Positions 55,030 to 64,000 of a DNA stretch of 64,000 nt are shown here, piece after piece. The DNA is taken from contig NW_025939466.1 of assembly GCF_000764305.2 (NCBI RefSeq), positions 1-64,000 on the forward strand. The letters run 5' to 3'. The position numbers were made by a program, and so were the translations under genes. Source of the DNA: Hyalella azteca. Lineage: Eukaryota > Arthropoda > Malacostraca > Amphipoda > Hyalellidae. The stretch's first letter is position 1. Every line of letters begins with the position of its first letter. A model generated the notes under the pieces. That model was not told where the DNA came from. It searched no databases and was given only the letters and a program-made list of their open reading frames with translations.

Positions 55030-57440
55030 ATATTTTAATATTCTATGCAGTTCTATGACAATGAAATTCTAAAACATCTCATATGCGAACTAACTTGGAG
55101 TAAAATTGGCATACTATTGATTTGTGTGTTTCTGTATGTGCCGGTAAGTTGTCATCTCAGTGAAAGATCATAAGTCTGGCAGTAAATTAGCCGTTAGTAC
55201 GTTACTTCTCGTGGGTTTCGCAGCAAGTATATTCTGATAACTTTTCTGCTTGTCGGTAGACGTGAGAATTAATTGTAGATCTGTAATAATCATACCTTTC
55301 AATATAATTTTGATGGTTCTTCAACACTTAATCTTTATCATGATTCGCATCTTCAAGACGCTACCTTCACGTAACATGTCTATTTCGTTCAATCGTAATG
55401 TATTTTCTATAATTTACTTATAATCCAAATGTTACACGGAGGCTGAACAGAACCTCTCCGCTGCCGTAAAGCAGTTACTATTACAAATTCTACAGATAAA
55501 AAATGTCAAGAATACAATTGTTGCAACCCATGAAATGCTTCTGATTTTAATTCAAGCCTTTGATTCATCAGTCTATTTCACACCCATATAATCAACTGAT
55601 GTTCATTCATTCAGGTTACGTTAACTCACACAACTAAAGGGTCCCTATGAATGATTCTCAAAAATTCTTTTAGTTCGCTCATTTTAAGTCAAATGACAGC
55701 CTTTGCGTTACTTGTGATGCTTTAAATTTTTGCAATGACAAGATCATAATATTGAATGTGATTACATTGAACGTTTTATTATCTTTAAGCATCAAGCAGA
55801 GAGCCCTATGTTGAAGAAAGTTCAAATTTTTTAAATACTTATTGTACGCGCTTCAGTTTACAATCATTATACCAAGTACCAACTCGATCAGACTGACGTC
55901 ATCACTTCGCAAATCTTATTTTCATACTTTTCATCGGATTTGGAATTGTTTGTTTTCTTAGTTAGTTTCTTTACTCTATCAATTTTTCTTCATGGGGGTT
56001 TCAGTTTCATTTATATTTTGTAACAGATTTCAAGAAAACGAAAAATGTTTGTTATTGTGATCGTTCACTTCAAACTAATCAACTCAAGCGTCTTTATAAG
56101 CAACAGCTAGTCGCTCGTGCAACTTCACCTCAAGCACATCGCATATATAAAAATGATGTCTTGCAATCCTCAATAACACCAGTAATTTATTGAGAAAGCC
56201 TAGTAGATCTTCTTCCAATGTTTTAGAATTGTGTGAAGAATTCTAAGATAAGCAATAAATCCGGCTAAGTAGTCTGCGTTATCCCATTTTAATTCGATCT
56301 AAGATGAATATTTAGTGTTGATTTAAACTATAAAAAATAATATAAGATAGTGGTTGGTGAGTAGAATTACTTTCGAACTATTCAGGACGTGAACCCAATA
56401 CTTCTCTGCTATAACTATTGGTACTTAAACTTAATGAATTGTTTCATTGGTGAAAAACCAAACAATTACTGGATTTTCTGTAAAGGTACCCAAACAGAGA
56501 AGATAGAAAAAGAGAGCGACGGTCAACACTCAGTCAACCGACGGTCAACCATCACACGCGCTTGTTCTTTGAACTATGAACAGAATAAGAAATCCCCAAA
56601 AAGTCGACACAGACAGAAGTTCATTTAATTTACTTTCCTTTTCAATAAACTGGTATAAGAAAATAATTTTTTTCCACACATATACATCTAATTTTTATGA
56701 TTCAAAAGGCTTGTTTAATGGTATTATGCCCTAAAATTCGTTAGTGACCTTAAGTGAAGTTTATGTGAGGTGTGTTTATGAAATATATTTGTAGTAATTA
56801 TCCATAAAATTTTTAACTTTAAAAACATATATGTCTACGTTTACAGTTTTTCATTGGGTTAGTGAGCATTATCGTATCGTTTCAGTTAAAATTCAGCGCC
56901 GGAATTTACATCTAATCATTCTAATCTATCTTCTATGAGAGAGTTCAGATGAGAGACAAACATGCATGGTTCGGTGTAAGTATTGTTATTTGCGCCTCGT
57001 TCAAAAGTAATTTTCTGAATTGGTTGGCTACTAGTTCTCACTCTAATTGTTTGAAATTTTGCGGTTCTTGGAATTTTTTTCCTTATTTATATATGAAGCA
57101 CATACGGAATTGTGTTCATAATTTATACATACCGAATTTAAAATATGCCGAATGAAATCTGACTTTTCGGTTACGCATTTATCGCGCATCTGTCGAATTT
57201 CTCCGTCAGCCCTATTTAGGCGGCCCCGGCCAACTGTATTCCCGGCACTATATTTCAAAAGGGATATATATATAGGTTCATATCGAATATAGGGTGTAGA
57301 GGAGAAACAAATGTACGAGAACAATATAGGAAAATGGCAGGTTGTTGGCAAATACTAAGCGTTGCTAGCGATAATTTTAGGGAGGCGTCGGCCACTGGAA
57401 CGGTTGCCGGTGTTCTGAATGAGCCGCGACTGTGAGTAGT
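55030..57440. other. AT-rich DNA without recognised genes
   Basis: Only short frames. A GC-richer patch at 57190-57240 followed by GATATATATATAGG at 57261 resembles a core promoter but leads into no gene. Confidence 0.35.
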
Positions 57441-57446
57441 CATATA

Positions 57447-58080
57447 CAGGGGTTGGTCAAAATAATTGGAACACATGATAAATTTAGATAAACTTTATTT
57501 AATACGGAGTTTGACCCCTTTAGCCTTCAATACGTCTGGGAATCGAATCGTACAGCTTCTTGACTTGTTCTATTGGAATTTTCAGCCACTCTTCCATCAA
57601 AACCTTCAACAGTTCATGCAGACAGGAGGAGGACTCATCTGAGAATATTGAGGGACTCGTCTGACTCGTCTGAGGACTGGGGACTCGTCTGACTCGTAGG
57701 AGGAGGACTCGTCTGAGAATATTACTCGCCTCCACTGGTCTGGAGACCAGGTTTTGTGGTCCTTGCACCACAGCATCCGCTTCTGAATGTTTCCAGAAGA
57801 AAGTAGAGGTTTCCTGTTAGCGGCTCTTCCATGGTATCCACCCTTATGAAGCTCACGACGAACGGTTTTGGTAGAAACTTCACTGCTGAGATGCTGATTT
57901 AACTCTGCACGCACCTTTGTAGCCGTAGATCGCCTATTTTTCATAATACGGTTTAATGTTCTTCGATCTCTATCAGATAGCTTTGAGGGTCGACCACATT
58001 TAGTGCGATTATTAGATGTTTTCCCCTGTTTTTCGAATTGCGTCATCGTCCTGGATATAGTAGCTCTCGAAAAAGCGAAA
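57447..58080 (-). mobile_element. Truncated Tc1-like transposon with a collapsed DDE domain
   Basis: The left end has TA then CAGGGGTTGGTCAAAATAAT, a standard Tc1 terminal repeat. On the minus strand are the helix-turn-helix (SRATISRTMTQFEKQGKTS), the GRPSKLSDRDRR segment, the paired-like second helix region, and QWRRVIFSDESS, which holds the first catalytic aspartate. The frame then enters a short-repeat expansion and resumes at LMEEWLKIPIEQVKKLYDSI and the C-terminus. The region with the second aspartate and final catalytic residue is gone. The right terminal repeat is lost at the junction with the LINE at about 58082. Confidence 0.82.
57625..57735. repeat. Short-repeat expansion of the FSDESS codons
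   Basis: GACTCGTCTGA and GGAGGACTC recur six or more times, interrupted by GAGAATATT twice. The unit is the complement of the sequence that encodes the transposase motif FSDESS. It stands exactly where the deleted part of the DDE domain would be. Confidence 0.8.
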
Positions 58081-58081
58081 A

Positions 58082-58879
58082 CCTCAGCGAGAGGTTGGAA
58101 AGTTTCGGGAAGATAAAAGGGCGTAAGAGGAAGACTGTTTTGTATTGGAAGCGAATGTTGAAAGAAGGGGGAGTGGATTGGACGGATGTTGAGCTGCTGA
58201 GCAGAGATGGGGAGGGATGGAAGAGCATGGTGAAAGAACGCATGGAACATCTGTATGAGTGGGAATGTCAGAAAGGGCATGAGTACGCTTGAAATGCGAA
58301 TGTGTCCAGACTGGACAGGAATGTTAGAAGAAGGAACGACTGGGTATGTAGGTATGAGGGAGGTGGGAAGGTCTCCCGAAGTAAGGCGGGCCTGACCGAC
58401 CATCAGAAGCACATGCATAGAGTGCTGAAGAGCGAGTGAGGTTCGAGTGCAGCATATGTGGTATGACTGTTGAGACGGAGGGTGCGAGTGAATCATGAGA
58501 GAACATGCACGGGTGGAGCGATTGGAGTGGGAGACAGGAGTCTGTGTGGAAGGTGCAATGCATGGATAACGAAAGGAACGCGAGGTATGTGAGGGGGTGC
58601 GCTGGGGGACGAGACGTTGGCGCCGGTGTGGAGGGAAGAGGGGGGGAGCCGGTGAGTATCGGAAGGGAGAGGGTGAGGATCGGGAGGGAGAAGCGTGTGA
58701 GAAAGGGGGCGAGACGCTGGCGCCGGTGTGAGGGGAGGGGGCGGGGGAGGAGCCGTTGAGAGCCGGGAGGGGGAGTGTTTCTCAGTGTCCGGGGTGCAAC
58801 AGGGTGCTGTCGGCTGCCAACATGGCGAGGCACCAGAGGGCTTGCCTGGTGTGGGATCCTAAGGGGAGGACAAGTCCCT
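58082..58879 (+). pseudogene. Non-LTR retrotransposon C-terminus with zinc fingers
   Basis: The plus strand first reads WKSMVKERMEHLYEWECQKG. In shifted frames it gives RNDWVCRYEG and SRSKAGLTDHQKHMHRV, a C2H2-type finger with one cysteine changed, then VNHERTC and, at the end, CPGCNRVLSAANMARHQRAC, a C2HC-type finger, before a stop near 58879. This tail of a basic segment and three fingers follows the reverse transcriptase in some arthropod LINEs. I cannot assign the clade. Frameshifts and GC-rich repeats (GGGAGGGAGAGGGTGAGG-like) break the middle. Confidence 0.6.
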
Positions 58880-58899
58880 GACGGGGATCGACGGCCCAA

Positions 58900-61800
58900 A
58901 AACGGAAAAATGGAATGGAAATGGTCGTTCGAGGCTTAGGACGTATAGGTTCAAGTAGTTAGTTATTGGATTTATGCCGGGTCATCAGTCTCTTCATTAC
59001 CATGAGTCACTCTCGGTAGTACTCGTCAGTCCGTAATCGTAACGGGACCCTTACATGTTATTGCGTTCATTCAATAACTGATGACAAGTTGCAGATAGCC
59101 CGTTGTGTGTGTTAAAAAGTTGAAGTACATATGGGGACCTAGTGTTAGTATTTCGGAGACAAGGAATAACCGGTGCTGCCTTTCTATAGCGTCTGGAGGT
59201 AGTGAGAGTTGTATATATAACTGAGGCTAATATCATATGTTTTGACTTTGAACCAGGTATTGTGAGCATATGATGAAATTCTGTTATTATAGCGTCAATT
59301 TTGTTTGTGAAGTGTTTCTGAGGATATGAACTCGAACCAGAGTGAGTATTTAGTAAGTTTTAATCTTTTGGCATGGACCTTTCGTAGTTTGGATTTGATG
59401 TTCTTGAGAGGGTATGTTGAGTATTGCAGTTACAGGAGCTATGATCTGACTAAAGTTAACTCATGGCTGATTGCATTTAATGTTGGGAGGGAGATGTTAA
59501 AATATGCATTTTACGTATATGTGTAAAAGCTCCTGCTTTTATAATGATATTTAAAAACTAATGAAGTATGGGGTTAAATGTAATCCTAAAACTGTTCCTT
59601 TGTTCATCCATTGTTAGTAGGCGTTGCCTATAAATATGCCAAATGTGTTTCACCAACTGATATGAATAATTTTATATCTAGTTGTATTCGTCCAAAGTTG
59701 TACTGCAAAGAATGGGCGAGAGGCGGGCAATTTGGAGGGACATGTGTGTGGAGTTGTGTGGGGCCTATGTAACTGCCGATTCATATGAAAACATTTTTGT
59801 TTGTAAAGCGGCCAGCCAGTTTTTTTATAAATTACGGGTGCTGGTTGAGTCCCATGATTTTATATTGTATTCCGTTGTGCCAAACTTCATCAAAAGCCAT
59901 GCATTATGGTCACACCTGGAAGAATTATGTCCTTAGTATGTCGTTTAGTAAGGTGTATGGCGAAAGTTTCGTGAAATGTGGCTAATGCTTTGTGGGTCCC
60001 TCTGCATTCCCTAAAACACTGTTCCATGGTGCACCATGGAGCACTGTTTTAGGGAATACAGAAGGACCCCACTGAGAAAAATTGTTGCCTCCAAAAATGA
60101 CTCTTTTTCAGAAGTGGGTCATTGTGACGCACTTGCTTTACTTCACGAAGCATTAGCCGCAGCAAAACGGCACATAAGTCATAAATCAATGCTTTGACTC
60201 AGTTGGCCAAGTGTCGAAAATGTTAAATTATAGTTTATAGATCTATCAATGTAATGGCAACTAATTGGGAAATGTTCAAATTTATTTTCTTTAAAATTAC
60301 ATTTTTAAATTTAACGCAATCATTCAGCGGCCAGGCAGGTCGCCACTTTGCTTAATCTGTTTTTGAGGCGTTTTCTCCAGCGAAGCCGAATTTGAGCAAC
60401 GCTGGCCGCAACATACAGATTATTTTCGGCCACCACCTGTATCGTTTCTTGCTACTCCCACCTGTGGCGTTTCTGTTGCCAACCTTTAATGTGCCCATCC
60501 GTGAGTTGGATTATCGTCCGTGGCTCCGTACGGATGATGGAACTGCACTAGGCTCTACCACCTACTAGACGACTCCTCACCTGGCGAAGGCTCCTCACCT
60601 GACCCTGCCCTTTGCCGTGGTTCACTGACTGCTTCTTGAAGTGCCTAGTTTGCTTTGCTAAGTTCCTCAAAATTCACTTTGCTAAGTTCCTCAAGGAAGA
60701 CGTTCATCCGGCTTAACTTAGTCTTCATTCGAAAGTAACTAATTATATCACATTCCTCATTAGTTGCATATTTCCTTGATTTAAATAACTGATACTAATC
60801 ACAATTGATTTAGCCAGCTAAATAATTTAAACTGATAACTGATTTAAACTGATAACTTATTCAACCTGATAACTGACTTATTCTGATAATTGGTTTGAAA
60901 TTTACAATTGAATAAAATTTACAACTGTAAGTTACAACTATAAGGGATAGCTGATTACCAATTTATTTATCATTTTTTAACTTGGTCTTGACCGCAGTCT
61001 TATTCTATTTAGGATGATGTGTCCTGACGAGATAGGTCGTGTGGAAAAAGGGGTGGCGCAGCTCGAGTGCCCCTTCCGTGGACGGCTCCAATGATTTGGT
61101 TTATTTCATTTTCAATAAATCCTATAAAGATTTACTACATTCTCGATGGTTGCTTACCTGTCCTCGCCACGACATTATTTTCGTCACCAAGTGCCTTCCT
61201 TGAACGTGGTTCATATACGCGTATTGTTTGACTCCACTGACCTGGCAGCTTTCAGCTGTGGAACCATTGTTACAATGCAAAAATTGATGCAAGTGCATAT
61301 ACTGAGAAAATACATCGATTTTTATGTGTCACCTGGCGCGTGTATAATAAGTTAATTTAAATGCGTATTTTTTTCTTGAGGCTGGACAGGAAGATTGCCT
61401 AGTATTTCGTGGTGGTGCTAACATAATTCGTGTGTAAGCAGAGAATTTGTGCATTGGTTATTTGTAGAAAGAAAGATATTGACCGTTGTCAATAAATGTA
61501 GGTAAATATTTACAGGCAGTGCGAGCTCCCGCCCCTAGTACATTACGAACTTCGGAACATATTCCCGCTAGTCTGACAGTCATACCGTCTGGCGTCCGCT
61601 AGTCATGCCGCTAGTTCCTAGCTCACAAAATATTGTACTGCCGCTAGTGTGTTTATGTTCGTTCTAGTTGTGTTAAAAACAACATAATTTTTTCAGTATC
61701 ATTATTATGCAATGTAAAAAAACATATAGTTTATTTTCGACTCTGAATGAAGATGGTTTGATCATTTAATATTTGGTACACGGTAACTCGAGTCGCGCCA

Positions 61801-62530
61801 CTCTCCCTATGGCGCCTTTTAACAAAATCCGTTAAAAGAAAGGCATCAAATTGCTGTCTGGAGAATTAGTCAGTAGTAGACTTATTTCCATTCACTTTGG
61901 AGTTTGGAGTGATATTATTTAATAAAATTTTAGGTACAAGAGGTATTGATAAATGAAAATTTGACGTGAATTATATGGCTGTTTCTATTATGATTAGTGT
62001 ACCTGTTCATAAATTATCCCTCAAGACGTCCACGCTGCTTCATCTTCCTGTATTCAAAATCAGTATGTCTTTGTTCGTTATATGATCTACACATAGAATA
62101 TCTAGTTCCTGCTATTTTGATTCAATAATAGATATAAGTTTACTGTTTGTTTATTTATTTACTTACACTTTAAAATGCTATTCTGTTAATTAATAGGAAC
62201 TTGAGTAGTCTAGTATAACATGAAAATTTATTATTATTAGGGGTCCAAGGGATAAGATCCTAAGAGGGTTAAAATATCAACAAAAATGTTTTATTAATAT
62301 AATACCCCTCCTGAATGCTACCCTGTAGTGCTTCAATTTAATCTAATAATTTTCATATGAAATTTAACACCTGTCTTAAATTTACTATACAATGCAGGAA
62401 TTTAATTACTTTTTAATCTTTGGATAAAGTTTTTTTTTTCACTGTTGAAGCATTACGAAGCAGAAGTGCAGAACACCCTGACAGTCTGACTTCTTCAGAT
62501 CTGTTAGGAAGTGAATGAGTTCATAGGTTA
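58900..62530. other. Largely non-coding stretch
   Basis: No gene recognised. Includes the palindrome at 59991, short ACTGATAA repeats near 60830-60900 (ACTGATAACTGATTTAA), duplicated TTTGCTAAGTTCCTCAA near 60655-60690, and an AATAAA-bearing segment at 61120. Confidence 0.4.
59991..60072. repeat. Near-perfect palindrome of about 80 bp
   Basis: GTGGGTCCCTCTGCATTCCC at the left pairs with GGGAATACAGAAGGACCCCA-type sequence at the right. The centre is CCATGGTGCACCATGG. Only a few mismatches occur along the stem. Confidence 0.9.
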
Positions 62531-62539
62531 CCAGTATAG

Positions 62540-62797
62540 TTATCTTTCCATGCTGATGGCAGGAACAAGCTTCTTGGAGTTCAGAAGTTATATGTTGTGG
62601 CTGGTAATGAGACCGCACGAGATGTTAATGATCAGCTACAGTCATGGCATTGTGAATCGCTTGTAGTAGGAATGTGCTTGAAAAACATTTCTACATACAA
62701 CAGCAAGTGGGACGCCTGTCGGAGACCACCACTGCCGTGCTTCGAATGGACTATCATGATACCTTCCCTGAAGAACGTAGCCTACAATACATCTTGA
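62540..62797 (+). pseudogene. Fragment resembling an uncharacterised arthropod transposon protein
   Basis: The plus strand reads ETARDVNDQLQSWHCESLVV, then GMCLKN and STYNSKWDA. This resembles a segment (D.L..W.....V.GMCFDTT.SNTG...GAC) that I recall in many uncharacterised arthropod transposon-like proteins. The catalytic-looking FDTT is changed to LKNI and the sequence ends soon after. The assignment is from memory of the pattern and is weak. Confidence 0.35.
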
Positions 62798-62924
62798 CTG
62801 TAACGTTATCAGCCGCACGCCACCAGACAGATCACATCCATTGAATTAGATCAATCAGCCCACAGGAAAATAAGCCTGGCGTCGTATGGACCAGCGTCGT
62901 CTGCCAACACGCGAAAAAATTTTA

Positions 62925-63525
62925 CACCACCCGGACGGAGCGCGTCGGAGCCGTCCGTATCTGTCCCGTGTGTCGAACCAGCCCACGGTCGAACGGCCAC
63001 GCGTCGTACGACGATAAATTTTGGAACAGAACTATGCTATCTGGAACCTAACCCCAGATGCTGTGAGCTAAAAGTTACGTAATTTAGCGAAGCTGTAGAA
63101 GCCGCTCGTCGAAGGACGATAGATTTTGGAACAGAACTATACTTTCTGGAACCTAACCCCAATGCTGTGAGCTAAAAGTGACGGTCTGGTGGTGCACGGC
63201 AGGATGCACACAGTTCCACTGGCGACCTGGGCTGGTTGGTCACAGTCCATTGTCCGCAAATTACAATTCGAGCTAAAGTCAGGGTATGAAGTGATGATTC
63301 GATGCAACGTTCAGTGGTGCATAACCATTACTTTCTGGGCTATTCGCTTTAGAATATGGTGGCGTAAAGCTCCTAATATTTAAAGCAAGATGATGTCAAG
63401 GGCTGGTTACCGACGGTTGGCTAACTCCGCGGCTGATTGGTGGTCATCCGGAAATATGCTAGGCGTTCCTTTCAAGGCTGATTGGTGCACAAATTTGGTG
63501 GTGCACGGCTGCGTACCCCAGCAAG
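62925..63525. mobile_element. Repeat family A, copy 3, inverted and decayed
   Basis: The segment around CGTCCGTATCT...TCGAACCAGCCC...GGTCGAACGGCCAC, the block TTTTGGAACAGAACTATG (present twice here) and the end TTGGTGGTGCACGGCTGCG all match family A, in the opposite orientation to copies 1 and 2. An internal duplication of about 110 bp and an insertion near 63210-63390 distinguish it. Confidence 0.7.
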
Positions 63526-63674
63526 TTTAGGGATGCTTGACCCCCGTTTGTGATAGAATTGGGCTGACGCCTGCTTTGGTGCATAATAGTTAGCAAAATA
63601 TATTTTTTCCTATGAATTAACATTGCAAATAAGCTATATTTAGTTTGGTGATAACATACATCTTTGAATTTCAG

Positions 63675-63814
63675 GAAATGGCTCCTCATCTTCTGGCGAA
63701 AATTTCCAAGCCATCTCAACGGATGAAGCTCCTTCCAGTGTTGTCCCTGTTGGAGGTACTGCTGCCCGTGCACCTGCTGCTGATATCCTACCTCATGCCT
63801 TCTCTTCTGGTGTT
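63675..63814 (+). pseudogene. Possible plus-strand exon or its relic
   Basis: After GAATTTCAG the frame reads NGSSSSGENFQAISTDEAPS, then SVVPVGGTAARAPAAD and a TGA at about 63813. The same frame continues later with TGALECTSLQLLQQQML. It is serine- and alanine-rich and of unknown family. It may be a transposon ORF with a stop, or a real exon cut by the window edge. Confidence 0.25.
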
Positions 63815-64000
63815 CTTTGACAGTCAAGAGACCATACTTCTACCGGTACTCCAGATCATGGTAAAAAAGGAGAAAGCCCCTACAGAACTGGTGCATTGGA
63901 ATGTACGAGTCTGCAGTTGCTTCAGCAGCAAATGTTACAATTTGCTGGTTGCTAAGGGCCTTCTGAAAGACACAGATTTTTGGCTTGCTCTTCATGACAT

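Noticed and set aside
58324..58899. 191-codon minus-strand open frame, proline-rich
   Set aside because: It is the antisense of the GC-rich LINE tail, whose plus-strand zinc-finger motifs are the better reading.

Overview
The window reads as nuclear DNA from an arthropod. It has no compact operons. Coding sequence lies in short exons with GT/AG borders separated by large AT-rich introns, and the introns are crowded with Tc1, PIF/Harbinger-like, hAT-like, non-LTR and BEL/Pao remnants. There is also a degenerate block of the arthropod telomere pentamer TTAGG. I cannot name the species.

The organising feature is one inferred minus-strand gene that fills most of the window. It starts with a signal-peptide exon near 53.1 kb and continues leftward through about eighteen exons to at least 569, where it leaves the window. 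The exons encode parts of several C-type lectin-like domains (CTLDs) in tandem. Each CTLD is cut into an N-terminal exon (C-x-GW...C), a middle exon (WIGL...W..GEPN) and a C-terminal exon (WND..C....FVC). Splice phases agree from exon to exon wherever neighbours are identified, which is the main reason to treat them as one multi-CTLD protein of the mannose-receptor or secreted lectin kind. Some exons are missing or unrecognised, notably between 49.0 and 44.9 kb, 44.8 and 40.6 kb, and 11.0 and 2.7 kb. The gene has been remodelled recently. A 1-kb tandem duplication at 30.2-32.2 kb made a chimeric in-frame exon, and a 155-bp duplication at 39.6-39.9 kb copied part of another exon.

Layout, left to right. 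0-3 kb: lectin exons, two short tandem repeats and a Tc1 relic. 3.2-9.1 kb: AT-rich DNA without genes, ending at a promoter-like TATA/CRE block. 9.2-14.1 kb: MITEs, a lectin exon, two MADF-domain relics (one inside a TIR element) and TTAGG repeats. 14.9-19.9 kb: three non-LTR retrotransposon relics, one carrying a hAT-like insertion. 21-24.7 kb: a BEL/Pao deletion derivative with identical LTRs. 25.7-40.6 kb: the densest part of the lectin gene, with foldback elements between exons. 41.7-43.3 kb: alternating inverted repeats. 44.8-49.1 kb: two more lectin exons and nested TIR elements. 50-53 kb: a collapsed DUF4817 transposon, a tRNA-like element and the lectin first exon. 54.7 kb: one possible unrelated exon. 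57.4-58.9 kb: a Tc1 derivative abutting a non-LTR tail with zinc fingers. 59-64 kb: mostly non-coding DNA, a near-perfect palindrome, a third hAT-like copy and a weak plus-strand exon.

The most unusual structure is a foldback repeat family with four copies (21.1, 26.9, 34.6 and 49.2 kb). Each copy is a long inverted repeat with a G-rich loop. The tip of the stem differs between copies, while the two arms inside each copy still match each other.
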